Origin: Ruegeria conchae
GTDB lineage: Bacteria > Pseudomonadota > Alphaproteobacteria > Rhodobacterales > Rhodobacteraceae
DNA: 64,000 bases
Assembly: GCF_000192475.1 (NCBI RefSeq)
Contig: NZ_AEYW01000025.1
Location: 117,226-181,225 of the forward strand
Direction: 5' to 3'
In this document: positions 52,937 through 62,041 of the stretch, in pieces
Position numbering within the stretch: position 1 is the first letter of the stretch
Layout: each line of letters starts with the position of its first letter
Position numbers and translations under genes: made by a program
The notes under the pieces: generated by a model
The model's database searches: none
Told to the model about the DNA's origin: nothing
What the model saw: the letters and a program-made list of their open reading frames with translations, nothing else

Positions 52937-53528
52937 GGACATCGCTACGCTCGAGGTGCTCTACGGGACGCCCGGTGCGCCATCTATACGCAAGGTGGCG
53001 CGGCAACTTACTCCGCTCTATCGCAAGTGGATCATGGCCTCGCGCCTGTGCATTCTTAGCACCGTCGGCCCCGAAGGTGTCGATGGCAGTCCGCGCGGAG
53101 ACGACGGATCAGTCGTATTGGAACTGAATCCGGGCACTTTGGCCCTGCCGGATTGGCGAGGAAACAACCGTCTGGATTCACTGCGAAACATCGTTCAGGA
53201 TCCCCGAGTGTCGCTGATGTTTTTGGTGCCCGGCTCGAACAACGTGGTTCGGGTAAATGGGAATGCTCAGTTGACCGATGACGACGACCTGTGTGCCCGT
53301 TTCGAGAAAAACGGAAAGCGCCCTGCGACCGTGATTTTGATTGAGGTATCCGAGATCTACACCCAATGCGCCCGCGCCCTGATCCGAGCCGGAACCTGGA
53401 GCGGTCGTGATGAAACTGATGGCCTCCCGAGTGTTGGCGAGATTCTATCTGAAATGACATCGGGTGAAGAGGGCGGCGCGCAATATGATCAGGAATGGGG
53501 TGCCCGCGCCGCAAAGACTATGTGGTAG
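52923..53528 (+). CDS. PPOX-type FMN flavoprotein (DR_2398-like)
   Basis: A 201-residue split-barrel flavoprotein. Sequence landmarks are YGTPGAPSIRKVARQLTPLY near 16, LSTVGPEGVDGSPRGDDGSV near 50, LPDWRGNNRLDSLRNIV near 80, FLVPGSNNVVRVNGNAQLT near 105 and CARALIRAGTWSG near 150. This layout fits the PPOX-class DR_2398 group; the reaction is unknown. ATG 52923 lies inside the plsC end, so translation is coupled. Confidence 0.82.
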   Translation: MEFIKDIATLEVLYGTPGAPSIRKVARQLTPLYRKWIMASRLCILSTVGPEGVDGSPRGDDGSVVLELNPGTLALPDWRGNNRLDSLRNIVQDPRVSLMFLVPGSNNVVRVNGNAQLTDDDDLCARFEKNGKRPATVILIEVSEIYTQCARALIRAGTWSGRDETDGLPSVGEILSEMTSGEEGGAQYDQEWGARAAKTMW

Positions 53529-53549
53529 CAGCTTTCCCGCATAGTAACT

Positions 53550-54143
53550 TCAAAGCGCGGCGGCTCCCATTCTGGCCACTTTGCCGATCCAACGTTCAAC
53601 GCTTCCAGGATTTGGATAGCTTGCACTGGCAAAATAGGTAAAGCGGGTAGGCTTGAACCCAACAAAGCCCAGAACCTGGTCGCGAAGCTGCCGCAACAGC
53701 GCCTGCCGATAGATCAAACGCATGAACCAGCCCGGCGTATCTGACGTCAGGATCACCCTTGCGGTGCGTCCGCTCAGCATCGGTGCTGGCAATCCGATCT
53801 TTGTTGTGTTCCGCGTATCGAACGTCCGTCCTGGGATGAATGTCCGGTCGATCAGGCCCTTCAGCTTGGCTGGCAGACCGCCCCACCACATCGGTGTCGT
53901 CAGGACCAGGTGATCGCTCCACTCGATGTCCTGCAATACCTGTTCAAGCACGGGCTCAAGCGGTTTGAAATCTTCATAATTTCCCTGACCAAAGTCGTGA
54001 TCGAACTGCAGATCACTCAGATGCACCATGCGAACCTCGTGACCTTTGGCAATGGCTGCGTCTGCGTAGGTTTGTGCAAAGGTGCGCGACAGGCTGCTTT
54101 CGGCAGGGTGCCCATTGAGGACGAGTATCTTCTTAGCTGGCAT
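53550..54143 (-). CDS. NAD(P)H dehydrogenase (quinone)-like flavoprotein
   Basis: A 197-residue flavodoxin-fold oxidoreductase. KILVLNGHPAESSLSRTFAQ opens the protein and carries the flavin phosphate loop. LTTPMWWGGLPAKLKGLIDRTFIPGRTF near 80-110 is typical of the NQO/MdaB/YwrO group. These enzymes reduce quinones or electrophiles by two electrons. AGGAG precedes the ATG at 54143. It is divergent from a TetR gene, and three copies of one operator lie between them, so TetR probably represses it. Confidence 0.9.
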   Translation of the reverse strand: MPAKKILVLNGHPAESSLSRTFAQTYADAAIAKGHEVRMVHLSDLQFDHDFGQGNYEDFKPLEPVLEQVLQDIEWSDHLVLTTPMWWGGLPAKLKGLIDRTFIPGRTFDTRNTTKIGLPAPMLSGRTARVILTSDTPGWFMRLIYRQALLRQLRDQVLGFVGFKPTRFTYFASASYPNPGSVERWIGKVARMGAAAL

Positions 54144-54160
54144 TGCGAATCTCCTAAAAT

Positions 54161-54225
54161 TGACCATGGTCACTTTGTAAGTGTAAAAAATGACCGTGGT
54201 CAACAATAAATTTGACCACGGTCAA
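54161..54225. promoter_or_regulatory. Three TetR operators in a divergent promoter region
   Basis: TGACC-NN-GGTCA occurs three times: 54161-54172 (centre AT), 54191-54202 (centre GT) and 54213-54224 (centre AC, extended by matching outer bases). The centres are 30 and 22 bases apart. On the minus strand TTGACC (54203-54198) and TACAAA (54179-54174) form an 18-base-spaced promoter for the flavoprotein gene, flanked by operators. Confidence 0.85.
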
Positions 54226-54230
54226 AAAAT

Positions 54231-54824
54231 ATGCAAGCAAGCACTATGCAGAGACCAATTCAAAAACGAACTCTTAAAACCCGAGCACGCCTGATCTCAG
54301 CCGCCGAGGACGTGATTCAGAAGAGCGGGTACGAAGCTCTGCGCGTGGAAGAGGTGGTTCAGGCTGCAGGCGTGGCCAAGGGAACATTCTTTGCGCATTT
54401 TCGCGACAAGGATGCACTGATGGAAATCCTTCTGGCGGAAAAACTGAATGCCTGCCTTGATCAGGCAGAGGCCGAAAAGCCCCCAAAATCAGTGCCACAG
54501 ATCATCGCGGCCCTAGAACCCGTACACAGTTTCATGACGGTTGAGCGCTATGTATTCGACCTGCTCATAAGGTATTCTGGCGCTACCGCAATCGCCGAAA
54601 TTGGCCCAATCGCCTATTTCTTTGAACGATACTTCCGTGTCGTGATGATGTGGCTCGAAGATGCGAATATTCGCCAGGACGTTCCTTCGGAGCTTTTGGC
54701 CGAAGGAGTGCAGGCATTTGCAATTCAGACCATGTCGCTAAAGTTCTGTGCGCTGCATGCCTCAACAAGCTTCAGCGACAGGCTTAAGGTTTATCTTGAG
54801 GCGTGGTTGACCCCGGCGAGATAA
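54231..54824 (+). CDS. TetR-family transcriptional repressor
   Basis: A 197-residue regulator. The helix-turn-helix region is TRARLISAAEDVIQKSGYEALRVEEVVQAAGVAKGTFFAHFRDKDALM at about 17-64. The rest is a helical ligand-binding domain (FDLLIRYSGATAIAEIGPIA). ATG 54231 is six bases after the last operator and has no clear ribosome site; ATG 54246 is the alternative. The three identical operators upstream support autoregulation plus control of the divergent flavoprotein. Confidence 0.9.
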   Translation: MQASTMQRPIQKRTLKTRARLISAAEDVIQKSGYEALRVEEVVQAAGVAKGTFFAHFRDKDALMEILLAEKLNACLDQAEAEKPPKSVPQIIAALEPVHSFMTVERYVFDLLIRYSGATAIAEIGPIAYFFERYFRVVMMWLEDANIRQDVPSELLAEGVQAFAIQTMSLKFCALHASTSFSDRLKVYLEAWLTPAR

Positions 54825-54836
54825 CCACCGGGGTCG
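54809..54836 (+). terminator. Hairpin at the end of the TetR gene
   Basis: GACCCCGG (54809-54816) pairs with CCGGGGTC (54828-54835) around an 11-base loop, followed by GTTTATT. It spans the TetR stop codon and ends just before the convergent lpd stop. The U-tract is short, so strength is uncertain. Confidence 0.55.
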
Positions 54837-54841
54837 TTTAT

Positions 54842-56230
54842 TCAGCTATGAATTGGTCCGTCACCACAGGCGAGCGCTGCCTCGCGCACCGCTTCGGAAT
54901 AGGTCGGGTGCGCATGGCAGGTCAGGGCCAGATCTTCGGCTGAGGCGCCGAATTCCATGGCGACGCAGACCTCGTGAATTAGGTCTCCGGCCGCGGGGCC
55001 GATGATATGTGCGCCCAGAATGCGATCAGTTTCTTTGTCTGCCAGAATCTTGACGAATCCGTCGGCCGCAAAATTCGCCTTGGCCCGGCCATTGCCCATG
55101 AACATGAACTTGCCGACCTTGTAGGCGCGGCCCTGTTCCTTGAGTGTCGCTTCGGTCTCACCCACATTGGCCACCTCGGGCCAGGTGTAGATGACACCTG
55201 GAATGACGCCATAGTTTACGTGACCGTGATTACCCGCGACCTGTTCGGCTGCAGCCATGCCCTCGTCTTCAGCCTTGTGCGCCAGCATCGGGCCTTCGGT
55301 CACGTCGCCGATGGCGTAGATGCCCGGCACGTTGGTCTGCCAATCACTACTAACCTTGATCTGGCCGCGCGGCGTCATCTCAACACCCAGAGCGTCCAGC
55401 CCCAGCCCATCCGAGTACGGCTTGCGCCCGGTTGCCACCAGCACGGTATCGGCGTCGATCACATGCTCACTGTCGTCTTTGAGCAGCTTGTAGGTCACCT
55501 TGGCCTTGGTCTTGGTCGCCTCGGTCTTTTGCACGGCAGCGCCCATGACGAATTTCAAGCCCTGTTTCTTCAGGATGCGCTGGAAGGTCTTCTGCACCTC
55601 CGGGTCCATGCCCGGCGTGATTTCCTTGAGGAATTCGATCACCGTCACCTCGGCGCCCAAACGGCTGTAGACCGAACCCAGCTCAAGCCCGATCACACCG
55701 GCACCGATCACAATCATTTTCTTGGGAACTTTGCCTAGAGACAGCGCTCCGGTCGAAGTCACTACGACCTTTTCGTCAACCACGACGCCGGGCAGCGCCG
55801 ACGGCTCAGAGCCCGACGCGATGATGATGTTCTTGGCCTCATGCACCTCATCGCCAACCTTGACCTTGCCCGCAGCGGGGATCGAGCCCCAACCTTTCAG
55901 CCAATCGATCTTGTTCTTCTTGAACAAGAACTCGATGCCCTTGGTGTTGCCATCGATGACTTCATCCTTATAGGCCTGCATCTGCTTCCAATCGACCGAA
56001 GGCGATTTCCCCTTCAGACCCATCTTGGCAAAGTTATGTTCAGCTTCGTGCAACTGGTGACTCGCATGCAGCAAAGCTTTCGAGGGGATGCAGCCCACGT
56101 TCAGGCATGTCCCGCCCAGCGTCTCGCGCCCTTCGACCACAGCGGTCTTTAGACCCAGTTGAGCGCAGCGAATTGCGCAGACATAGCCGCCGGGTCCGGC
56201 GCCGATTACGATGACGTCATAATTTGCCAT
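54842..56230 (-). CDS. lpd: Dihydrolipoyl dehydrogenase (E3)
   Basis: Reoxidises the lipoyl groups of the 2-oxoglutarate dehydrogenase complex, reducing NAD. It is 462 residues long. FAD fold [21 protein letters not shown], redox disulfide [16 protein letters not shown] near 40, NAD fold [21 protein letters not shown] near 173 and the catalytic [15 protein letters not shown] near the C-terminus are all present. It is last in the sucA-sucB-lpd cluster, with a small barrel protein gene between sucB and lpd. Confidence 0.97.
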   Translation of the reverse strand: MANYDVIVIGAGPGGYVCAIRCAQLGLKTAVVEGRETLGGTCLNVGCIPSKALLHASHQLHEAEHNFAKMGLKGKSPSVDWKQMQAYKDEVIDGNTKGIEFLFKKNKIDWLKGWGSIPAAGKVKVGDEVHEAKNIIIASGSEPSALPGVVVDEKVVVTSTGALSLGKVPKKMIVIGAGVIGLELGSVYSRLGAEVTVIEFLKEITPGMDPEVQKTFQRILKKQGLKFVMGAAVQKTEATKTKAKVTYKLLKDDSEHVIDADTVLVATGRKPYSDGLGLDALGVEMTPRGQIKVSSDWQTNVPGIYAIGDVTEGPMLAHKAEDEGMAAAEQVAGNHGHVNYGVIPGVIYTWPEVANVGETEATLKEQGRAYKVGKFMFMGNGRAKANFAADGFVKILADKETDRILGAHIIGPAAGDLIHEVCVAMEFGASAEDLALTCHAHPTYSEAVREAALACGDGPIHS

Positions 56231-56301
56231 TACATTCTCCTAAATCGACCGGTCGCCCGGCACTTCCCCAACCCGATTTCGTGGGTCAGAAATATCTTTT
56301 G

Positions 56302-56571
56302 TCAAACGGGTTCCAGCAGCTTGATCGAGATATGCGCAATCCCACCACGCTCGTGATGCATCGCCAGTTCCTCGGACCCGAAAAAGGCACGGGCCTTGTC
56401 TAGGTTCACGACCTCGAACATTGCAATCGCATGGTCCTTCTGATCGGGATCACGCCAGACATGCAGGTCGCGGATACCCGCGGCCTTACGCATCGGCATA
56501 TCCTCGCGGAACACTTTTAGCCAGGCGTCGAAATCGGCCACATCGGCCTGCCAGAGTACATGTGTTGCCAT
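56302..56571 (-). CDS. Small ferredoxin-like-barrel protein between sucB and lpd
   Basis: An 89-residue protein, MATHVLWQADVADFDAWLKV then RKAAGIRDLHVWRDPDQKDH and IAMFEVVNLDKARAFFGSEEL. The size and beta-alpha-beta pattern look like a dimeric alpha-beta barrel, as in small monooxygenases or YciI-like proteins. No function is known. It starts one base after the sucB stop, so it is part of the TCA operon. Confidence 0.75.
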   Translation of the reverse strand: MATHVLWQADVADFDAWLKVFREDMPMRKAAGIRDLHVWRDPDQKDHAIAMFEVVNLDKARAFFGSEELAMHHERGGIAHISIKLLEPV

Positions 56572-56572
56572 C

Positions 56573-58090
56573 TTATAGATCCATCAACAGGCGGCGTGGG
56601 TCTTCAAGCGCTTCTTTCACGCGAACCAGGAAGGTCACCGCACCCTTGCCGTCAACAATACGGTGGTCATAGGACAGAGCCAGATACATCATCGGGCGGA
56701 TCTTGATCTCGCCATTGATGACCATCGGGCGGTCCTGAATCTTGTGCATTCCCAGAATACCTGATTGCGGCGGGTTCAGGATCGGTGAAGACATCAACGA
56801 GCCATAGACGCCACCGTTCGAGATCGTGAACGTACCGCCCTGCATTTCAGCCATCGAAAGCTTGCCGTCGCGGGCGCGCTTGCCCTTTTCAGCAATGGCT
56901 TTCTCGATCGCTGCGAAGGACATGCTGTCGGCGTCGCGGATCACCGGAACCACCAGTCCCTGAGGCGTACCAGCGGCGACGCCCATATGCACAAAGTTCT
57001 TGTAGACGATGTCATTGCCGTCGATCTCGGCATTCACTTCGGGCACTTCTTTCAGCGCATGACAGCAGGCCTTGGTGAAGAAGGACATAAAGCCCAGACG
57101 CACGCCGTGCTTTTTCTCGAACTGGTCTTTGTATTGATTACGCAGGGCCATCACCTCGGTCATGTCCACCTCGTTATAGGTGGTCAGGATGGCCGCTGTG
57201 TTCTGCGCGTCCTTCAGGCGCTTGGCGATGGTCTGGCGCAGACGGGTCATGCGCACGCGCTCTTCGCGGCTTGCATCCTCGGCAGCCACAGGAGCGCGTG
57301 GAGCTTGGGCAGCGGGGGCGGGCGCAGCCGCCGTAGGCGCTGGGGCTGTAGCTGCTGCAGCAACTGCCTTTGCCACGTCTTCTTTCATGATACGCCCATC
57401 GCGACCGGTGCCGGTGACCAGATCGGCGGTCAGACCGGCTTCGGCCATCGCTTTCTCAGCTGATGGTGCGTTGTCCACGTCTTTACCTGTGCTGGCTGCA
57501 GTCGGAGCGGCAGCGGCCGCAACCGGAGCGCTTGCCACACCTGCGGCCGAGCCCGAGATCACCGCCAGCTTGGCAGACGCATCGACCGTGCTGCCTTCGG
57601 GCGCAACGATCTCAGCCAGAACGCCTGCCGCCGGGGCCGGAACTTCGACCGAGACCTTGTCGGTTTCCAATTCGCACAGCATCTCATCCTGTGCGACGTT
57701 GTCGCCAACCTGTTTGAACCATGTCGAAACGGTTGCCTCGGTCACGGATTCGCCCAGCGTCGGCACCATAACGTCCACGCTGCCACCTGCCGCAGCCGCC
57801 GCTGCTGCAGTTGGGGCCGGGGCCGCCGCTGCCGGAGCAGGCGCTGTCCCTTCGCCAGCGGTGATGGTGGCCAGCAATGCATCGACACCCACTGACTCAC
57901 CTTCGGCAGCGACAATCTCGCCCATCACACCTGCGGTAGGCGAGGGCACTTCGACCGTCACCTTGTCAGTTTCCAGCTCACAAAGCATTTCATCAACTGC
58001 AACGGCGTCGCCGGGTTTCTTGAACCATGTCGCAACGGTGGCTTCGGTGACAGACTCGCCCAGCGTGGGAACACGAACTTCAATCGTCAT
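56573..58090 (-). CDS. sucB: Dihydrolipoyllysine succinyltransferase (E2) with two lipoyl domains
   Basis: The core of 2-oxoglutarate dehydrogenase. It is 505 residues long. Two lipoyl domains stand in tandem (about 2-77 and 103-180), each with the swinging lysine in [12 protein letters not shown] or [12 protein letters not shown]. Ala/Pro-rich linkers follow, then the peripheral binding domain ([25 protein letters not shown] near 215) and the catalytic domain ending [15 protein letters not shown] with the active histidine. E. coli SucB has a single lipoyl domain, so the duplication is a visible difference. The start is three bases after sucA ends. Confidence 0.96.
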   Translation of the reverse strand: MTIEVRVPTLGESVTEATVATWFKKPGDAVAVDEMLCELETDKVTVEVPSPTAGVMGEIVAAEGESVGVDALLATITAGEGTAPAPAAAAPAPTAAAAAAAGGSVDVMVPTLGESVTEATVSTWFKQVGDNVAQDEMLCELETDKVSVEVPAPAAGVLAEIVAPEGSTVDASAKLAVISGSAAGVASAPVAAAAAPTAASTGKDVDNAPSAEKAMAEAGLTADLVTGTGRDGRIMKEDVAKAVAAAATAPAPTAAAPAPAAQAPRAPVAAEDASREERVRMTRLRQTIAKRLKDAQNTAAILTTYNEVDMTEVMALRNQYKDQFEKKHGVRLGFMSFFTKACCHALKEVPEVNAEIDGNDIVYKNFVHMGVAAGTPQGLVVPVIRDADSMSFAAIEKAIAEKGKRARDGKLSMAEMQGGTFTISNGGVYGSLMSSPILNPPQSGILGMHKIQDRPMVINGEIKIRPMMYLALSYDHRIVDGKGAVTFLVRVKEALEDPRRLLMDL

Positions 58091-58093
58091 CGT

Positions 58094-61051
58094 TTACTTT
58101 CCTTCAATGCTCAGCGCTTCGTTCACCAGCGCTTCTTGTTGGGCTTTGTGTTGGCTGGCCAGACCCGTTGCAGGCGAGGCCGAGGTTGCGCGACCGGCAT
58201 AGACCGGACGGGTGTGTTTTGCGCCAATGCGGGTCAGAACCCATTCGATATTGGGTTCGATAAAGGTCCAGGCCCCCTGGTTCTTGGGCTCTTCCTGACA
58301 CCAGACCATCTCGGCACCTTTGAAACGCTCAAGTTCGTTGATCAGCGAATGCGCAGGGAAGGGATAGTATTGCTCGATTCGCATCAGGTAGATGTCATCG
58401 ATGCCGCGCGCATCGCGTTCTTCCAGAAGGTCGAAATAGACCTTGCCAGAACACATGACGACGCGTTTGATCTTGTCGTCCGCCACCAGCTTGGTGTCAG
58501 AGTTGCCCTTCTGCGCGTCATCCCACAGCACCCGATGGAAGCTGGAGCCTGTGGTGAAGTCATCCGCCGTGCTAACCGCCAGTTTATGACGCAGCAGCGA
58601 CTTTGGCGTCACCAGGATCAGAGGTTTGCGGAAAGTCCGGTGCAACTGACGGCGCAGGATGTGGAAATAGTTCGCGGGCGTCGTACAGTTCGCCACGATC
58701 CAGTTGTCCTGACCGCACATCTGCAGGAACCTTTCCAGGCGCGCGGATGAGTGTTCCGGGCCTTGCCCTTCGAACCCGTGCGGCAGCAACGTGACCAGAC
58801 CGGACATCCGCAGCCACTTGCTTTCACCCGAGCTGATGAACTGGTCGAACATGATCTGCGCGCCGTTGGCGAAATCACCGAACTGTGCTTCCCAAAGGAC
58901 CAGAGCGTTAGGCTCGGCCAGAGAATATCCGTATTCGAATCCCAAGACCGCATATTCGCTCAGCATCGAGTCAATCACGTCATAATGAGATTGGCCCTTG
59001 CGGATGTTGTTCAGCGGGTAGTAGCGCTCTTCGGTTTCCTGATGGACAAATCCGGAATGGCGTTGGCTGAATGTACCTCGCGTCGCGTCCTGTCCGGCCA
59101 GTCGCACTGGGTAGCCCTCGGTCAGCAGCGAGCCAAACGCCAGAGCCTCGCCAGTTGCCCAGTCAAAGCCGGTCCCGTTTTCGAACATCTGTTTCTTGTG
59201 TTCCAGCAATCGTCCGACGGTTTTATGCATCGCAAAACCTTCGGGTGCTGTGGTCAGGGCGGCCCCGATCTCGGCCAGCGTTTCCGCTGAGATCGCGGTT
59301 TCGCCGCGCATGTATTCTTCTTTGTTCTTGTCCAGATGCGACCAGCGCCCATCAAGCCAGTCGGCTTTGTTGGGCTTATAGTCCCTCCCGGCGTCGAACT
59401 CTTCGTTCAGATGGGCCTGAAAGGCGGCCTTCATATCCTCGATCTCGCCTTCGGGGATCAGGCCGTCTTTGACCAGACGTTCCGTGTACAGCGACAGCGT
59501 GGTCTTATGCGTCTTGATCTTCTTGTACATGATCGGGTTAGTGAACATCGGCTCATCGCCCTCGTTATGTCCAAACCGGCGATAGCAGAAGATATCCAGC
59601 ACCACGTCCTTGTGGAACTTCTGACGGAATTCGGTCGCCACCTTGGCCGCATGCACCACCGCCTCGGGGTCGTCGCCGTTCACATGGAAGATCGGAGCCT
59701 CAACCATCAGCGCGATATCCGTTGGATAGGGGCTGGAGCGGCTGAAATGCGGCGCGGTGGTAAAGCCGATCTGGTTGTTCACCACGATATGCATCGTGCC
59801 ACCGGTCTTGTGCCCTTTCAGACCCGACAGGCCGAACCCTTCGGCCACCACACCCTGTCCGGCAAAGGCTGCGTCGCCGTGCAGCAGAATGCCCATCACC
59901 TTGGTGCGGTCTTCGTCGTTCAACTGATCCTGCTTGGCACGAACCTTGCCCAGAACCACCGGGTTCACCGCCTCCAGGTGCGAGGGGTTTGCGGTTAGTG
60001 ACAGGTGAACGCTGTTGCCGTCAAATTCACGATCGCTGGAGGCGCCGAGGTGGTACTTCACATCACCCGAACCGTCCACGTCTTCGGGCTTGAAGCTGCC
60101 GCCCTGGAATTCGTTGAAGATGGCGCGATAAGGCTTGCCCATCACATTGGCCAGAATGTTCAGACGGCCCCGGTGCGGCATGCCGATGACGATATCGCTT
60201 AGACCCAATGCACCACCGCGCTTGATGATCTGTTCCATCGCGGGGATCAGCGCCTCGCCACCGTCCAGACCGAACCGCTTGGTGCCCATGTACTTGACGT
60301 GTAGGAATTTCTCGAAACCCTCGGCCTCGACCATCTTGTTCAGGATCGCCTTGCGGCCTTCCTTGGTAAAGGCGATTTCCTTGCCATAGCCCTCGATTCG
60401 TTCCTTCAGCCACGCGGCCTCTTCCGGGTTCGAGATATGCATGTATTGCAGCGCGAATGTGCCACAATAGGTCCGCTTCACGATCTCAACGATCTGCCGC
60501 ATGGAGGCCATCTGCAGGCCCAGCACGTTGTCGATAAAGATCGGGCGATCCATATCGGCATCGGTGAAACCGTAAGTCTTCGGGTCCAGCTCAGGATGCG
60601 TACTTGCGGCGCGCATCCCTAGCGGATCCAGATCAGCGGCAAGATGCCCCCGGATGCGATAGGCCCGGATCAGCATCAGCGCCCGCAGGCTGTCCAGCAC
60701 CGCGCGCTTGATCTGGTCGTCGCTGACCTCAACCCCCTTGGCCTCGGCCTTGTCTTTGATTTTCTTGCCCGCCGCCTTGGCGTCAATCTCGGCCCACTCT
60801 CCGGTCAGCGCCCCGGTTAGATCATCCGCGGGCATCGGAGGCCAATCGCTGCGCGCCCAGGACGGCCCCTCGGCCTCGCGCTGCACATCCGGGGCATCAT
60901 CGCCCATGGCCTTGAAAAATTCGACCCAGGCGGCGTCGACCGCACCGGGGTTCTTGGTGTACTGGGCATAGAGCTGCTCCAGATATTCGGCATTATGCCC
61001 CTGCATGAAGCTGGAGGCATGAAAGGCGGAGTTGGGCGAATGTTCGGTCAT
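58094..61051 (-). CDS. sucA: 2-oxoglutarate dehydrogenase E1
   Basis: Decarboxylates 2-oxoglutarate with thiamine diphosphate. It is 985 residues long, standard for the family. The N-terminal HNAEYLEQLYAQYTKNPGAV is the E1o-specific region. The catalytic core shows IGMPHRGRLNILANVMGKP near 290 and LLHGDAAFAGQGVVAE near 395 (part of the thiamine motif). The C-terminal part has EAQFGDFANGAQIMFDQFI and RLERFLQMCGQDNW. Its ATG overlaps the DUF805 stop as ATGA. Confidence 0.97.
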   Translation of the reverse strand: MTEHSPNSAFHASSFMQGHNAEYLEQLYAQYTKNPGAVDAAWVEFFKAMGDDAPDVQREAEGPSWARSDWPPMPADDLTGALTGEWAEIDAKAAGKKIKDKAEAKGVEVSDDQIKRAVLDSLRALMLIRAYRIRGHLAADLDPLGMRAASTHPELDPKTYGFTDADMDRPIFIDNVLGLQMASMRQIVEIVKRTYCGTFALQYMHISNPEEAAWLKERIEGYGKEIAFTKEGRKAILNKMVEAEGFEKFLHVKYMGTKRFGLDGGEALIPAMEQIIKRGGALGLSDIVIGMPHRGRLNILANVMGKPYRAIFNEFQGGSFKPEDVDGSGDVKYHLGASSDREFDGNSVHLSLTANPSHLEAVNPVVLGKVRAKQDQLNDEDRTKVMGILLHGDAAFAGQGVVAEGFGLSGLKGHKTGGTMHIVVNNQIGFTTAPHFSRSSPYPTDIALMVEAPIFHVNGDDPEAVVHAAKVATEFRQKFHKDVVLDIFCYRRFGHNEGDEPMFTNPIMYKKIKTHKTTLSLYTERLVKDGLIPEGEIEDMKAAFQAHLNEEFDAGRDYKPNKADWLDGRWSHLDKNKEEYMRGETAISAETLAEIGAALTTAPEGFAMHKTVGRLLEHKKQMFENGTGFDWATGEALAFGSLLTEGYPVRLAGQDATRGTFSQRHSGFVHQETEERYYPLNNIRKGQSHYDVIDSMLSEYAVLGFEYGYSLAEPNALVLWEAQFGDFANGAQIMFDQFISSGESKWLRMSGLVTLLPHGFEGQGPEHSSARLERFLQMCGQDNWIVANCTTPANYFHILRRQLHRTFRKPLILVTPKSLLRHKLAVSTADDFTTGSSFHRVLWDDAQKGNSDTKLVADDKIKRVVMCSGKVYFDLLEERDARGIDDIYLMRIEQYYPFPAHSLINELERFKGAEMVWCQEEPKNQGAWTFIEPNIEWVLTRIGAKHTRPVYAGRATSASPATGLASQHKAQQEALVNEALSIEGK

Positions 61052-61605
61052 GGGGCTACCTCATATGGGTTGGGACCGTATTGATTGGTGCCGGATTCGC
61101 TGGGGCGGGTCAGCCACCACAGAACCAGGAGGGGCGACACGATGAGAACCAACAGTGTCGGAATGACGATAAGAAGTGTTGCGCGGGTGAACAGAATGTC
61201 CAACGTGCCGCCGTGGAACTGGCTGGCGAGACCGATGCCAAAGATCAGAACCGCAAACGCCCCGAGGATCAGCAGGATGGGCAGCAAAGCATAAAGCCCG
61301 CTGCGCCCGGTATCATGCATCCGGCGGAACGCGACGGCCAGATGCGGGAAGAACACGATAAGACCGACGATGCTTTGCACCGGGCCTGTTGAGGTGGCCG
61401 TGACGGATTTGGACGTCTCGGTTTCGGTCACTGCAACCTGAGTGAAGAACTGCAAATCGATGATCCCGGCAATGATGCTCCAAATCACGATGAACAGGAA
61501 AAAGAACCAGTATTCGGACCGCGAGGCACGCCCCGAGAAAGTGAAGAACTTGGAGAAACAAGTGCGGATGGCTTCGGAGAAGGTCATGGTTGTCATTTCA
61601 TACAT
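61048..61605 (-). CDS. DUF805-family membrane protein
   Basis: A 185-residue protein with four or five membrane helices. It has the DUF805 opening FFTFSGRASRSEYWFFFLF near 19 and the AFRRMHDTGRSGLYALL motif near 100. Its role is unknown. It is directly upstream of and overlapping sucA, so it is co-expressed with the 2-oxoglutarate dehydrogenase genes. AAGGGG stands about seven bases before the ATG at 61605; in-frame ATGs at 61596 and 61587 are alternatives. Confidence 0.87.
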   Translation of the reverse strand: MYEMTTMTFSEAIRTCFSKFFTFSGRASRSEYWFFFLFIVIWSIIAGIIDLQFFTQVAVTETETSKSVTATSTGPVQSIVGLIVFFPHLAVAFRRMHDTGRSGLYALLPILLILGAFAVLIFGIGLASQFHGGTLDILFTRATLLIVIPTLLVLIVSPLLVLWWLTRPSESGTNQYGPNPYEVAP

Positions 61606-61615
61606 GGCCTACCCC

Positions 61616-61918
61616 TTATTCCTGGATCGCGCAGTCGTAAATTGACCGGCGACGTTCAAATAGTAGAAGGGATTTGCCAACCGCAGTTTCTGAAACGAGC
61701 CGAGCGGAACCTTCGAATTGCGCGCACCAAAATTCGGCTGCTGCTTGCAACTCTTCATCGCCGACACGCATGCTCAAATAGGTAAATGAGATGCGATCGT
61801 CGCTCAGTGTTTCTGTCGAGCCGCCGGTTATGCCGGGAATTGCGCGGACGATGAATTGATCCATAGGTACGTCGTTCGATGTCTCAGCGTTGCCTATGCC
61901 ACTTAGACAGGCGAACAT
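61616..61918 (-). CDS. Short hypothetical protein next to hairpin repeat
   Basis: About 100 residues from ATG 61918 (MFACLSGIGNAETSNDV, then DQFIVRAIPGITGGSTETLS and EFWCAQFEGSARLV). The first residues look like the end of a signal peptide without its basic start. The reading frame stays open up to 62041, but that upstream part lies in a large inverted repeat and codes Gly/Pro/Arg-rich sequence. The repeat may have replaced the original 5' end. No family is recognised, and the start is uncertain. Confidence 0.55.
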   Translation of the reverse strand: MFACLSGIGNAETSNDVPMDQFIVRAIPGITGGSTETLSDDRISFTYLSMRVGDEELQAAAEFWCAQFEGSARLVSETAVGKSLLLFERRRSIYDCAIQE

Positions 61919-61948
61919 CACAGCGAGACTTGCCTGGCGGACACCGCC

Positions 61949-62013
61949 GGGCAGCGCCCGACCCGCCCCCCAGGGCGAGCGCTTCTCGCCCACCCTCGGG
62001 CCGGGCGCTGCCC
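61949..62013. repeat. Nested inverted repeat downstream of sucD
   Basis: Outer arms GGGCAGCGCCCG (61949-61960) and CGGGCGCTGCCC (62002-62013) are perfect complements. Inside them GGGCGAG (61973-61979) pairs with CTCGCCC (61985-61991). The element is richer in GC than its surroundings and lies between sucD and the next gene on the same strand. It could fold in RNA as a 3' stabiliser or terminator of sucCD, or be a mobile dispersed repeat. Confidence 0.75.
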
Positions 62014-62041
62014 TCAGAGCATATACCCGGTCTTTGGTCAC

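Noticed and set aside
57180..58202. A 340-codon open frame antisense to sucB
   Set aside because: It encodes only Ala/Ser/Thr-rich repeats mirroring the lipoyl-domain linkers; high-GC codon bias on the sense strand opens this frame, and there is no family similarity or ribosome site.
59336..59998. A 220-codon open frame antisense to sucA
   Set aside because: Residue composition is that of a shadow frame (His/Arg/Gln-rich, no motif), and sucA is certain.
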